DNA of 60,921 nucleotides, taken from the NCBI GenBank assembly GCA_001600495.1, contig BCKE01000008.1, positions 412,327 through 473,247 of the forward strand. The letters run 5' to 3'. Position numbers and translations under genes: made by a program. Below the pieces are notes generated by a model. That model ran no database searches and was not told the DNA's origin. It saw nothing but the letters and a program-made list of their open reading frames with translations. Origin of the DNA: Pilasporangium apinafurcum. Taxonomy: Eukaryota > Oomycota > Peronosporomycetes > Pythiales > Pythiaceae. How positions within the stretch are numbered: the first letter of the stretch is position 1; each line of letters opens with the position of its first letter. This document shows positions 20,901 to 33,309 of the stretch, in pieces.

Positions 20901-21510
20901 TTCACTACCACCTGCACGTCTGTCTGTCGCCATTACGCGATTGCTAGAAGCGATGCCTCCACAGGTAATTGCCCCAATTGACCTGTTGATTGCGCTACAT
21001 CATGTAGACCTCAAATCCGAGCCGACGATGCAGAAAAAGGTGATCCAAGCTATTAACTTCTGCGTAGAGCATCGCCACGCATTCCCGTCAGATGTACTTT
21101 TGCATATCTGTCGTGTGTTGGTGGAGGAGGATCGAATTTCAAAGCTAGCCATTCGGACGCTCATTCTCAGCGTTACGGCCTACCCAGCACTACAGCAAGA
21201 CATGACGGCACTTCTGGATACCCTTGCCCAACGTAAAGTGTGGGAGATGGAAGATGCACTTTGGAAAGGATTCGTTAAATGCGCAGCACTGCTTCAGCCG
21301 GCGTCGTTTCCAGTATTGCTCACGAAATTGCCTTTGGAGCAGCTGGAGGCGGTTTTGGACGAAGAGAAGGATCTACGACCGCTTCTAAAGGAATACATGC
21401 ATAGTTCAGAGGACGATGGACCAATTGCGAAGGAGTTACATATTGCACCAGAAGTGCGGGCATTGCTGGATGAGCCATCCAACGCAGCCAACATGAAAGT
21501 AGAAAGCTAG
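17914..21510 (+). CDS. SYMPK: Symplekin, pre-mRNA 3'-end processing scaffold
   Basis: A single-exon protein of 1198 residues. The N-terminal 370 residues are helical and HEAT-like (FQQLQELVLNRD...LLKVIIPYLSALVQQQ). A basic segment RMRDPRRQRDPRIRQQ (about 471-486) is typical of the symplekin linker. The C-terminal part (about 930-1160) matches the symplekin C domain, with LPNIRKEILFPLLPQLLSLP, FPSDVLLHICRVLVEED and LTKLPLEQLEAVL. Symplekin/Pta1 scaffolds the cleavage and polyadenylation factor in the nucleus and, in animals, histone mRNA processing. The extreme C-terminus is short and ends soon after the conserved domain. Start 17914 is the first ATG and gives a plausible acidic N-terminus. 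Confidence 0.9.
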   Translation: MAAAMETAEREAFALLEQIQTPRGGSNAEQVTLFQQLQELVLNRDVSGPTQSHLLKVIIPYLSALVQQQNAALGSAVLQLLRQAIQRRDVFLRELYDVCNTMLMLSFTSEKNVLLGLQLVMTSLTRAFQFVCEDKHGGNEEDRQVKAPLWSAVTANLDRVMDVLMSSPFGGNDATNNNRSVLVWLKAWKYLEVAVLLLSTARDATMYRDPSRSNVQPDEITIDRIPNDASFHLLNRDQLEQLGMSLLKQMCERLFGRSSCGSVLTKREWCVSINSLSLIATLRPHFMPIILPRLASFAQSDMCVDATVQATLKANLVKLLSYPSAQGFADEITECLIELGASERAFRAISKSKEPRRKYISAPSEISLRKARIGKRSAAQTMTEKVENDMSKRMRMNDATSTSTKPSTELVTQEEIVNMPSNAVVNLVLEGFASEMPSPVPPNLKLDLPPSELKARMANILATLATPSSALAIENTAKRMRDPRRQRDPRIRQQEQPALAQIFDEATIEEVSDWISKNASSVAEPLISVSEDNVVQVYLKPVTSVWCRDMAMGALSRILENEHGVSISGDEKARERILCRIASSPWLLLTDEQNNPIDSADITGKIPFVYQSILDFILEDYSARSSLAIALLYHEYLRFTVHRLNGSLEEQDRLYRQATMYFFASLRKKLDLNSSADKKLFSSLVMELPRVSAEVLNVVTGLFAEKNGIALGITVLRDLAKERRLCQVPCLRMLLRYTCHDDEGCRNSSIRCVANQLYVIDSLKHSIEAFAIQLVDTLRDNQDTNTVVEDKEQNVDEEIGSSEVKYNTIGSDTSYQLQRVNEQLENMHKSEKELQTELLELADEIHKEADLTRPVDTESETLRRLELYLALCAKKPSLLVHLVAAYAHATEAVRQAIFLAIEKLIKHLKQRKLSAEVVAQLNDFEPNALGLVCHIIQILSVRARPNEEAAGMEELVQQVLTLYHAHEHIPDAISTLIPILPNIRKEILFPLLPQLLSLPPARLSVAITRLLEAMPPQVIAPIDLLIALHHVDLKSEPTMQKKVIQAINFCVEHRHAFPSDVLLHICRVLVEEDRISKLAIRTLILSVTAYPALQQDMTALLDTLAQRKVWEMEDALWKGFVKCAALLQPASFPVLLTKLPLEQLEAVLDEEKDLRPLLKEYMHSSEDDGPIAKELHIAPEVRALLDEPSNAANMKVES

Positions 21511-22610
21511 AACGCGTAATTTATGGGGTTCTATTTCCTAATTCTACCAGCTACAGCTGCCTAAGATTTTTAGCGGGTTTAGTTTCTTCGTGCATGTGCA
21601 TGTTGTGTGTTGATGGGTCATTTATCATACTTACAGTTTGATTCGTGAGGTCTTTAGCACTTTCTTTCTCTATCTCCACTACTGAATGCTACTTGTTGGG
21701 GCATTACTTTTGGCAAATACCAGCATCTATTCCTCCGGCCAGTGCAGTTTCTACGTCTTTGCAAACGAAAAGATGCATGGTATTCACAGTGGACCGCAGC
21801 GAAACGTCGTTTTGGACAACTTTGATCAACACAGAAACAGTGTTGCGTGCTTAATTGAAATCTGCCGAGTTTGGCTACATAAGGATTTATAACCCAGTTG
21901 TTCTTCCTGCTACTTTTATAACCTCTTGGATAGTCTGCACAAATCCCCCGCCAAAATCCATCACGACGTGGTGGCGCATTTACGTGTACGAAATTCGTCC
22001 GCCACCTGGATTATCTGGTCGTAGAAGTGGTAAGCTACAGTAGAATCACTACTCATCCATAGATGTTTGTCTGGCAGGCTCATGACTACCACCTGCTTCA
22101 AGCGAAGCAGATCATTCGCTGTGGCTTAATTGTCCACTTGTCCCTACAAAGTTTCCCATTGCTGAAATCACCAATAGAGGACGATAAAGTACCAGTATTC
22201 ATTCCATGACGATTACTACCACTAAGATTTCTATAGCATACCTCATGAGAGCACAACACCATGGGGAGTTTGATCACCAAATGAACAGCCAAGTAATTCT
22301 AGAGGACCCTGTTGGCAGAAGCATCTTTGCTATCTCCTAGTCTGTGATGACATGCATATTCCACTACAAACGAGAATTGGAGCGAGATGTTATGCATTGA
22401 AGAATGTCCGATGACAATGTCATTTTATTCACCACATCTTCATTAATGGTGAGTTTGTGGGGTGTAGCGATAACAACGAGATTTCCATCGCAGCTACGGA
22501 CTCAGAAATACTTCTAGACCTTACTATAATCGACATCTGGCACGTGAAATTCATTACATAGGGATGGGCGAATCCAGATCTTCATGGACACAACGGAACT
22601 GTGTGCTCCT
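21511..22610. other. Intergenic with possible gene debris
   Basis: Lies between symplekin and the giant scaffold gene, which are convergent. Several 60-70 codon frames on both strands (for example plus 21686-21892, with a hydrophobic start and scattered cysteines) read like protein but are broken. No family recognised. Confidence 0.4.
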
Positions 22611-25600
22611 TCATTTCACACCTGCACTTGCTAGTGTGTTGTTGGTTTTTGCTTTTCGTTTTCTCCTTTTCTTCTCGGGTGCATCGGTGTTAGGTGATTC
22701 CGATCGCAGCTTCTTAAACACCTGCAAATTCAGCAGTGACATCACCAAGTTCGGACTACTCTCAGTTCGTTCCGCTCGTTTCTTTTCCTGCTCCACCTGC
22801 GCCAGAAGCTTCGCCGCTTCCAGAGGATCTTTGTTCGTCAGCTCCAGCGCATGCTGTAGCGTCAAATGCTTGCTGCAGAATGCCGGAACGACGTCACGTG
22901 CAACTGCCGGTTGGTCACACGACTCAACACTGCAAACTCTCATGTGTGATGGTGCTGTCAGCCGTTTCATATTGGGTGCTTGTTTCGCCATCTTCTTCTT
23001 CCTCATCTTCTGAGCCGCTATCGTTTTGGCTTGCGCTTCTGCTTGCTCCTGTGCCTTCAGCAGCATCGCTGCCATATTCTTCGCTTCGCGTTCCGCATCT
23101 AGCGCATCTTGTCGCCGTCTTCGTCGAACTTTTTCTTCCAACGCCAGTATCTCGGGTGTCATCGCCGGCACTTCGATGTTCGTGAATATATGATCAGCGC
23201 GCTTACCTTTCTGATGGAAGCGCTCAAAGCAACCTGGATTCCCCATCCACCGCACACTACAGTAGAGATCGCCGCATGTCTCGCAGCGGCGATCAGCGGG
23301 TTTCCCACACTCGACGCACGTCTGACCGCCCAAAAGCTCCTGCCGCTTCTGCTTTAGCTCCGTTTCCGGGCAAATCGCCCCATGCCGCTCAGCGAGGCAG
23401 ACCTGACAGAGTATCAATGCACAATATTCGCAGCGCGTATCTGCACGACGTCCATGGCATTGCTGACAGTATTGCTGGCCATCATCGATTGGCTGCTTGA
23501 GTAATTTCAGCTCATGCGAACGCTTATTGCCCTTCTGATGCGTACGCATCATACACGTCTCGCACAAGGCGTCTTGACAGACCAAGCATAACTGAAACGC
23601 TACACGGGCCTCACATTCCACGCAAACCTGTGCCATCGCCGCGTAAAACTCGCATTTGTGCGCTGTGCGCGTGTGACCACGGCCGTGCACGCGTTGGAAG
23701 CATCGCTCACAATAGTGTTCATTGCACTGGAGACATCGCAGCGTGGAAAAACGTCTGCACTCGACGCAGTGGAAACATGTGGTTTTCAGACGATGTAATG
23801 TCGTGTACGAATGCCATGACGTGTCAAGATTATCGGGTGCGTGTCGGTCATAGAAGCAAACCAAACAGAAATTCTCATAGTCTCCACTCGGCGAGTAGCA
23901 CTCGTTGCATCGACGCGCCGCTCGCTCGACGTTGCAGATGCTGCAGAGCGGCCCGCGATCTGTATCATCGTTGGTAAAACCACGAGAATTGCCCCCATCA
24001 ATTCCGCTTTTCTTCTTATGATAATGCGGCCACGCAAGCATCCATCGCTTGGTAACCCGATCCTGAATCATCGGACGATATGCAATGATCCCTCCAGTAA
24101 TCGCATCACGTGGCTCTTCCGTCATTTTCTCCTTCGTCGGTAGGTAAAAGTAGTAAAAGCTCTTGGATTTGGGATCGAAGCATTGCTCGTATTCTGATTG
24201 TTGCTGTGATTCCAGAAAACTTTTCATGTCCAACGCACAGTGCACCCGCCAAGCACATTGGATCTGGATCGCACAATGCCTTCGAAATGCCTTTGTTTGT
24301 CGATACCACTCGCGGACTTTGTGCATCCGAAACGTGGCCTGGCATATCAGTGCGCTTCGCACCCAGAGCAGCACCCGTTCAAGTGCAGCTTCCCGAAGAT
24401 ACAGCGCCATTTGAGCAAATGAGAACGATGGATGCCGTGACTTAGAAACGTCGTACTCCCATATTCCTTTCACAATGCGTGCAGGATAGCGATCGACCGC
24501 CGCTTTCACGTATTTTGCCAGTTCTTCTGCTGACGTCTTCATTACTGGAATCGTATTGACAATCTCAACTTTATTGACAGAACTCAAGAGCTCTTTCGGT
24601 ACTTGGATCACGTTAGAAAGCTCGCGCTGGAGAACGATGAGTTTGAGATTCGCTACAAAGACTATGCACCTCTCAACGCACCGCAGAAAAAGAAGGTAGA
24701 TTTCTCGTTCCTGGGGTTCTTGTGTTGTGTACTCGAGTGGAGCAATATCTCCAATATTCGAAAGTGCCTCGTCCGGGCGTCCAGCATATTTACGAAGATG
24801 CATTTCCAATTGGCGGTAGGAAATTGGCGTGGACGACGCTTGTATTGCTTTCACAAGCCCTATAATTCTTCCTTGTTGATTCGGAAAGCTTTGTGAGACG
24901 AGCTGAGAGATAACCCGCTCGGAATTGATAAAGTTGAAAGGATGCTTCACATCAGCAGATAATGATATTTTGCAACAGCTCAGAGGGTACTTCTGCATGA
25001 TCCTCTGCGGCATTGCCTTCAGCAATGACATCTCCTCTTTCGTCCAGCCCAACTTTTGCATTTTGGCTTCAGAAAGGCCCATAACATCATCAAGTTTCGC
25101 TTTGGATAGCTGTGGAATGTACTTCGATAGCCCAAGTCGACTCAGAAACATAGCCGTACTCATACCTTCTAGACCAAATCCAATCCACCCTAGCTTCTCC
25201 GCTTTCCGTGTTGTTTCTTGAACTGTCTCCACAAACGAAACTATCTCGAGCTCCCTTGCGTATATGTTCTGTGCCACTAGCATTCTAACCATCTTTTGCA
25301 TTGCGATGGCTGCATATTCTTCTTCAAACGTATACTCTGGTCGATCCCACCTGGTCTCATTAGTTGAGGGATTAAAGTAGTATGTCGATTCATTCGTTCG
25401 TATTTCTTCCCATCCGAATCGTAACTCCACTTTTGTGTATCGCAGTGATGTTTGTGCTCCCGCATCTGGAGCCAGATACCGTTTGAGATCATTAGTGTGT
25501 TGTACTAAATCCAAAATGGCCTGTCCATGGGGGTTTGGTGGACGTAAATGGACTGGAAATGCCCGATCACGACGATAATCAGCACGTACGCTCTTGTTGT

Positions 25601-28600
25601 ATACCTGTCCGATGTCTAATATTTGAGATTCGAGTTGGTCCTTCCACTTCAGTCCATCAGTATGCGTGCTTTTTTCGTTGACGTCTACCTGCACATTATC
25701 AGGCTTGGTAAGTTGCACTTTAGAGTTTACATTTGTGCTCCTATTGCGATTATCGGGTTTTATTTTCAACGACCTCGCTACGTTGGAGATAGGAGGTCTG
25801 TTTGGATCAATGATATACCGCTGCGCTTTCTTCCGCCCTGCTATCCACGACATGACGTAGCGATTCATTTTCAAATTTACCTGAATATTCAGTGTCAACG
25901 ACCGAGAACGCTCTGCGCATGTCGAGTTCCACTCTCGTTCAACAGCATCGCGTTTGGCTTGCCGCCTCTTCCACCGCTGCAATTCAGCAACCTTTTGACG
26001 AGCGTTGTAACGACGGGCAATGGCTTGGAGATGAATGACGGTATCTTCTTCTTCAATCGTATATACAGGTTTCTCTGGTGCGTATCGCCGAGTGTCTTCA
26101 TTGTTGGGATCTTCATCGTAATAATACACATAACCCTGGATCGTGTCATTCCACTCTTCGATGTACGGGAATCTTACAACGTGCTGCAGCATCTCGCGTC
26201 GATGTCGTAACGCTTCGTGTCGTAGCCACTCGTCCAGCTCCTCCTGCTCTTTTTTCCTATCAGCTTCCCACAATGGGGTAACATAGTCAGTATGAAGTTC
26301 AGCGAGATATTGTTGTTTCAATTGCTGTTTCTGATAATCCGTGCGAAGCGCCAGTAGCACTCTTTTTCCTGCTCTTCGTCGCCATAACGACTGAACCTTT
26401 GTAGTGATACCATTCATTTGCATCAATGCATCGATTCCTTTCCTCCACAACTGCACTCTTTCGGAGACCTTCGTTGGTTTCCGTGTGTCAAAAATTGTTT
26501 GTAAAAGTGTTCTCTGCACAATTCCAGCATATTGCTGCTGATCGCTAACGCTGGCGTTATCTTCATCCATATGTTTGCTCAACACCACGCGCTCCATCGA
26601 AATGCCCAACACGTCACACATTCGCTCACAGCCAAATTGAAGTATATCTTCGCACAGGCTAAATCGTTTGTGATCATATTTCCTCATTTCTAGTTCTGCG
26701 CTGAAAAATGTGAGCTCTTTCATATGCTGCTTTACTTCGAAGACGGTCCTGTGTGCTTGAAAAAAGCGTTCGAGTTGCCACTTCGACACCTGATTCTCCT
26801 CTAGTGCACTAACAAAAGCCAGAGCTCGCGCCTCAAAGCCTGGAAAATTTTCTAAAAACATTTCTCGAACAATATTCAACTGATCAATCAACTTCAGACT
26901 TTGCAGACTGTGAACAGCAGAGATTTCTTTGTTTTCCTGATGGTTGGTGAAAAGTTCCTGGCGAATTGATAACTGATGACTGCATTTTATAAATTCTTTC
27001 ATAAGGGTCTCATGCCTGGCTGCTGCACGCGTAATGGATGCTGACGCCTCCTCGAGTTCCTTAGCACAATGCTCTCGCCTCTTCTGCAAAGCTTTAGGGG
27101 GATTACGAAACTCTTTTGATTCGTTCAAAATCTCTTCGAGTTCGAATTGTATACGCTTTCTGGTGTTTTCTTCCGTCTGTAGATGCTTAAGAGCCAAATC
27201 ACATTGTCGCTTCAGCTGACCGAGGTTGTTTCGTGCTCTCGCGAGTTCTTGTCGCTGACGCCGCGTTTCGTCTATCGTTGTAGAAGCGAATAAATTGGTC
27301 AACATGATCTCAAGATCCTCATCATCAGTCACTCCAATAGTTTTAAACCGTTCTTTGCATGTATCAAAGTCTAGTTGACGGATGCGATTCAGTACCTCCA
27401 TGGGGCTCATGGATGTCAAAAAGCAGCTTTTTTGAAATTGATCATTGTATTTCGTATCCATTCCTAGCCGATGGAGCCAGACAGTAACCGCCATTCCCTT
27501 TAACTCATCGCCTGGGTCATAGTACACCGACGACATCTGAACCACCTTTTGCAAGATCCTACTCAACAAAGTTTCCGATCGAAAAGGATTCGTCTGCTTC
27601 CGTTTTTGAGCAAGAAGGAGCTGTTTCGCAATTCGCCTTTGCGCGTTATGTCGCCACAACAACTGAATTCGTGTCGCCATTCGGCAACGGAGCTCATCGT
27701 TCACAATCGATCGCGTCAAAATGCATCTCCAATGATAACCACGGAAGAGTCTTTGGATTTCCATCGCATACCCGTTGTAAATCCTCATCTTTTGTTCGTA
27801 AACGTTATGGAAAGCCACTCGAACACATTCATACACAACATGCTCTGAAAAATCTGCTTTAATCTGAGCAATTTGATGTTGAATTCTTCTCCGTAGCAGA
27901 AATTGACGAATACATTTTTGAATTATGCGAGCACTTTTTTCTCGACGAGAGCACTGACGCCCACTGTGTCCTCGTACAACTGCTTGAATCAATGTTGCAG
28001 CTTCGTCTTCCATCTCGAATGTGATTTGGGCTGCATGCATGGACATCAGACGTCTACGAGCTTGCAGATGCGATCTCATTCGATTTGGTACTGCCCTGAG
28101 CCACCAGAATTGCAGCTTCGAGGCCGCTTGAATCCGTCGTGCATGATGTACTCGAAAAAAACACTTGATGCGACGATGAGCCATTTTTTGAAGACGCATG
28201 ACTTGACATAGACACTGAGCACGAAATCGACGAAAATTACACTGGATTAAACGCGCTGCGGAATATCTCTTCCATGCCCTATATGCAATCCATGCCCGAC
28301 GAATAAGGCGCGCCATATAATTCCGTTTATATGCCAAGATATTCTTCTCGAAAGTTACTTCCTCAATTTCTTTCTCTCGTAAACATCCGAGGAGAAGAAA
28401 TGTCGACCATTCGTTGTTGCGTCGATACCAGCAGCGCTGAAAGATCAGTGCAGCGTGAAACTCTTGTTCAAATACACGGCGAAGACTGCGCGCGGCACAC
28501 CTCCCAATATACCCTCGAGCGACACGTTGTAACAGCAAAGTTTTCGATAAAATCCACTCATACTCTTGACGTTGAGCACACAAGACAAGTCGGTGAAGTC

Positions 28601-31192
28601 TCCGTGCCCTCATCGACCGAAAAGCACCTTGTACTAGTAATGTGGCGGCACGAAGTGTTTGGTACTCTTTGTAACATTGATTCCTTCGAAATCGCGCTTG
28701 GACGAGAACAATATGCCGGTGCATGGCATGGTAGCGATTTTTGGCTGCTCTCATGCGCGCGAGAGCCTGTATTTTCGCTGCTGCTACTTTGTACTTTGCT
28801 AAGAAACGCCGGAAACGACGATAACGGTAAGCGCATTGTACCAAATCAGCTGCCTGCCAAATTCGCCGTCGATCTTCACGCACACAAGGTGGGATCTGAA
28901 ACTGAAGGTGACGGCAGGGCTCCAAGTAGATATCTCTTAGTACTGGATTGGCTAATGGTGCTGCGTAATGTAGTAACAAGAAACGCTTCTTGCCGAAATA
29001 TCGTCGTACTTGACCTTGAATTTTTCTTACAGCCGCGTCACGATCTAGCCAGATCATCACTTGAATCGTCTGTACCCATTTCGCCATTGCATGCTGCAGA
29101 TATCCACGTAAAATGTAATCAATTGCAGCACGTAGGCGCTTCATCGCTGCTAACTGCTGATACTGTTCTCCACGTTCACGGAAGCGTTTGAGATCCACAA
29201 ACGCTTTCCACTGCACGAGCGCCATCCGTCGTTGATTGTCTTCGAATTCTAAAATCCAAAGCGCCATTGCTCGACGCATGCGATGACGGCAATATGCAGC
29301 ACCACCAGGCAATTGAAAAAGAAACTTTAACGGCAGTCGATCTCTTTCAGATTGAATAAAGGAATGCATCGCTTGCCGCATCTGCTGTTCCTGTTTTCTG
29401 AGGACCGCAATCTCAGATTCAAGCGACGTCATAACAGAGGTATTGACACGCTCCGCTAAAGTCCGCAAATTCAGGGCGTTATTCTCGTTCGGTTCAATTG
29501 GAGACGATAAAATGTCTCGAAGACGCTGACGCTTATATTCTGCAGTATTGACTGCATCAGTTTTCATGTCACCAGCTAGGGATGAAGATAACTGCGGAGC
29601 TACTTGTCTTACTGCTGAGACACTGTTAGTCAATTTCGATGCTATTCTCTCCTCGTTCACACTGGTTGACTCCGGTTTCGTCGCTAACTTGTTGCTGAGA
29701 GATGTGAAAAGTTCTATATCATCTCTTCCTTCTTCAATCATACCTTGACGCTTCCACTCCTCGAATTTAAGGACATTTATTCGACTCGTTGATGCCCGAG
29801 AGTTCGTGTCGTCATCTCGCAAGTCTCGTTTGAAATATGCAGGAGAAGCTAGCGGCATCCGCTTGGATCGGAGGACTTCCAGCATATGTCTCGGTCGCAA
29901 GAGCGTATTCGCGTTCTGCGATACAGCTTCTGCTCTCTCCTCTCCCGTTGCCATGCTTGTGTGTTCTAATGATGATGTTACTGTTGGATCTGAGCTCCTG
30001 ACCTTCTCGTCACTCGTTCCTTCTCGGATAAACCCTCCACTTGGTTGTATAACAGGACGTGCAGCAGATTTACCATCGTGAGCATGCATAAAGGCAGGTG
30101 TAGCGACACGAAAGCGCTCCATTTTAAACATTCGTTTGGGTGTTTGGGATTGTTCTATGGCAGTTGCAAGTGATATGGACGCCAATGAGGAACGTTTATG
30201 GTTTGGTGAATCCATTGATGTTGGTGGTGGATCTCGATGATCCTGTTCTTCACGGGCATCAATTTGGTCGTTGGCTTCATTATGCTTCATATTCGTTTTC
30301 TCACGAGTGGGAGATGCCGCAGGCCATGCAACCTTGCGCTGTCTTGGTGGTGAGTTGTTCTGGTTGCTGGAACCATCAGAAGTGACGGATGGCAATTGCG
30401 TCAGTGACTGCAATGAGCGTTTTGCTAAGCGCCGATCTCGAGCTCGACGCGTAGTTTTCTTTATGTGATCGCCCAGTAAAGTGTTATTTAACGAGCCTTG
30501 TCCTTCTACCTGGCCAGTGGTTGGCCGACCAGCGACTGTAAGAAACAGAAATCCGCTGTTGTGTTCTTCTGGTTTCTCCTTCATAGCCAGCAATGGTGAG
30601 TCCAAAGAGACCACGAGCTGTAGGTTCTGGTGTGGAGCTGCAGCATACGCAATGAACAAACATGCGTCAGAACAGCAGCTCGCGATGGTCGTAAGAATTG
30701 CAGTTGTTCCTCATGCTACCTTGCATGATCAAGGAGATGATGAGACAGCAATTGACGTGTACTCGCCGCGTATCGGTATTTTGTACCTGACTGCGCCTGC
30801 AAAAATTGACGAGCTGCAGCAATGCATCCACCAAATCCTCCGATTCCATCTGCAGCTGCCTCACGAGTCCGCTATCCTGGAGCATTAACAATCCCAGCAC
30901 CCGTGCTGCCAACGCTGCAGGCACATGTAGTGAGCATAGTAAATGTAACAGAATTACCATCTCTTTCTATTTGCTACATACCACGATGATAGACGCTGTT
31001 CTTCGTATTCCGCAGTACGCGAATAGCGTCGTTCACTGCATCTAATGGTGCAAGATCAGTCAATCGGTCTATAGATACAGACGATGCCATGGCCACCACA
31101 GCAGCCAGTTCTTGACTGGACGAGACATGCTGTGTGGCCTCCACGAGTTTCCGCTTGCGGTGGCGCGCCAGCGCCGAGCGAGACCGCTCCAT
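22611..31192 (-). CDS. Giant IQ-motif / SAM-like / WW / B-box zinc-finger scaffold protein
   Basis: The main exon 22611-30637 encodes about 2675 residues without interruption. Two small upstream exons, 30982-31192 and 30720-30914, join it through introns 30915-30981 and 30638-30719 in phase, giving 2810 residues; the second intron removes a stop at 30667. Order (residues approximate): helical N-terminus 1-150; disordered polar region to 500; many IQ motifs 660-1130, calmodulin-binding type; SAM-like segment 1180-1235 (WLHRLGMD); coiled coil 1250-1370; WW-like segment near 1640; WW domain 1873-1903 (GWEEIRTNESTYYFNPSTNE); second SAM-like segment 1955-2010; an array of about five B-box-like Cys/His zinc modules 2360-2620; Lys/Arg-rich tail. 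Probably a cytoskeletal or flagellar scaffold, by analogy with IQ-array proteins. If the upstream exons are separate, translation starts at 30659 or 30584. Confidence 0.8.
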
Positions 31193-31759
31193 TCATCAAC
31201 ACAGCGTTTGGTATTGGAAGGGTCTGATTCTAGGCGTATCTATAATAGGGTGTCGGCGGCTCTTCATTCGACCAAGTTCCCTTTTTGTGGGATAAGTATT
31301 AGGTAGCCATGATATGTTGGATGAAGCGAGCGTATCTATTCTTCTTTGAAGCACATCCCACTCGACCCATTTCGATGGGCTTTCAATCACATTCACTCAC
31401 AGTCCTTTACCATCTCCTTCATACTAGCATCAACATCAGGAAATGGTGAGATATGTGGCCGAAAAAAAAAGCGCACTTATTTTTTTGAAAAACAGATGAA
31501 GTAAAGAATTCAGCCAATAGCATCCCATGATTCTACTAAGTAATACTGAAAAGGTGATCAAAGTTTATCCTAAAAAACAAGTGACTTCATTTTTCACTTT
31601 AGTAGGTGGCGTGTGGCCCCATCGTTTGATAGTAATCCAAACAGAGAAAAACCCTCCTGATCACGCGCGCATTTCCAAAGAGACCGACGAGTCCGCAGGC
31701 AGCCAAGCAAGAAGAAGAAGAAGAAGAAGGAGAGAAGTACCACCAAAGAATCAGGAATC
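31193..31759. other. Divergent promoter region
   Basis: Separates the giant scaffold gene (minus) and LCB2 copy 1 (plus). Holds the initiator-like motif at 31587 and an AAGAAG microsatellite-like run near 31710-31735 in the LCB2 leader. Confidence 0.6.
31587..31600 (+). promoter_or_regulatory. Oomycete initiator-like motif upstream of LCB2 copy 1
   Basis: TCATTTTTCACTTT closely fits the oomycete initiator with its following pyrimidine/AT-rich flank. It lies about 170 nt before the start codon. Confidence 0.5.
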
Positions 31760-33309
31760 ATGTCGGCGGAGAATGTGCCGATGCTGGCTGCCATCCTTTG
31801 CTACATTCAGTACGCAATCCTCATCACTTTTGGCCACTTACGGGACCACGCAGGCCGCATTTTTGGTGGCTCACGCTACTCCACCAATACCAAGCACGGG
31901 TATGCACCGCTGCTAGTCGCATTTGAAAATTTTTACACAAAGCGCATTTACCACCGTCTACAGGACGTTTTCAATCGTCCCGTTGCGGGAACACCTGGTA
32001 CGTGGAAGATTTCTCTCTTCCCTTTGGAACAATAGTCATTTTGTTATAAGTGAGACTGATCTATGCCTTGATCCGGTTAGGCGCGCATATTGACCTTATC
32101 GAACGATACTCGGTCGATGAGAATAAGACGTTGCATCAGAAAGAAGGATGCATCCAACGATGTCTCAACTTAGGCTCGTACAACTACCTCGGCTTTGCCG
32201 ATGATTGGATGAACACATGCAGCAAAGAAGTCTTCAAGGCAGTTGACAAATTTGGATTGGCGTCAACGAACCCTCCAATGGAATTCGGTACGACATTGAT
32301 ACATGTCGAAGTTGAAAAGGCTGTTGCCGAGTTTGTTGGCAAACCTGCTGCTATCGTGTACAATATGGGATATGCTACAAACTCCACTACCATCCCAGCG
32401 CTCATGGGCAAAGGCACATTGATCATCAGTGATGCATTGAACCATACATCCATTGTCAATGGTGCACGTGCTTCTGGTGCGAGCATTGGTGTGTTCCGTC
32501 ACAATGATCCCAAACATTTGGAACAGGTGTTGCGTACGAAGATTGCAGAAGGTCAACCACGTTCGCATCGACCATGGAAGAAGATCATGGTGATGGTTGA
32601 AGGGATTTACTCAATGGAGGGAGAAATCGTAAATCTTCGTGGTATTGTGGATGTGGCGAAGAAGTACAAAGCATATTTGTACGTCGATGAGGCTCACAGT
32701 ATTGGTGCACTGGGAAAAACTGGTCGTGGTATCTGCGAATACAGTGGTGTGGATCCGAATGAGATTGATATTTTGATGGGAACATTCACGAAGAGTTTCG
32801 GTGCAATGGGTGGATACATTGCTGCTTCTGAAGAGATCATCAATGTTATTCGTAGCTCTAGTGCGGGAGCGATATATGCTACGAGTTTGTCTCCAGTGAT
32901 TGCGAAGCAGATTTTGACTGCATTGAACATTATCTCTGGTAANGATGGTACCAATATTGGCAAGACNAAGNTNGNAGCNNTTCGTGAAAATAGCAATTAC
33001 TTCCGTCAACGCTTGATCGACATGGGCTGTCTTACACTAGGCGATTTCGATTCTCCGGTGATCCCGGTGATGTTGTTTCACATGTCTAAGGTTGGGGAGT
33101 TTTCACGTGAGTGTTTGAAGCGCAATTTGGCTGTTGTGACAGTTGGTTTCCCAGCCACACCATTGCTCCTCGCTCGTGTTCGATTCTGCATTTCGGCCGC
33201 CCACAATCGAGAGGACCTAGATGATGCGCTGAAGAAACTGGAGGAAGTGTGCACATTATGTAACATTCGTTTCGCGAAATCGAAAACATCTGGTCGCAAG
33301 ACCGTGTGA
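31760..33309 (+). CDS. LCB2: Serine palmitoyltransferase long-chain base subunit 2, copy 1
   Basis: Exons 31760-31997 and 32081-33309 join to 488 residues. A hydrophobic N-terminal segment (AAILCYIQYAILITFGHL) anchors the enzyme in the ER membrane. The fold type I PLP domain follows, with NLGSYNYLGFA, YVDEAHSIGALG and the PLP lysine in GTFTKSFGAMGGY (codon 32791-32793), which identifies the catalytic LCB2 subunit. The enzyme condenses serine with palmitoyl-CoA, the first step of sphingolipid synthesis, and works with an LCB1 partner not seen here. Ns at 32943, 32967, 32971, 32973, 32975, 32979 and 32980 leave a short stretch undefined just where copy 2 reads clearly. The last 40 residues are copy-specific. 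Confidence 0.92.
32173..33171. repeat. LCB2 core block shared with 34433-35431
   Basis: About 999 bp read as identical to copy 2 at a constant offset of 2260, apart from the Ns in copy 1. Flanking exon 1, the intron and the C-terminal codons are diverged. Confidence 0.85.

Noticed and set aside
30667-31192. Separate small gene upstream of the giant scaffold
   Set aside because: Its stop lies 7 nt from the next frame's start on the same strand, and a phase-compatible 82-nt intron joins both. I therefore treat it as the first exons of one gene, though this is not proven.
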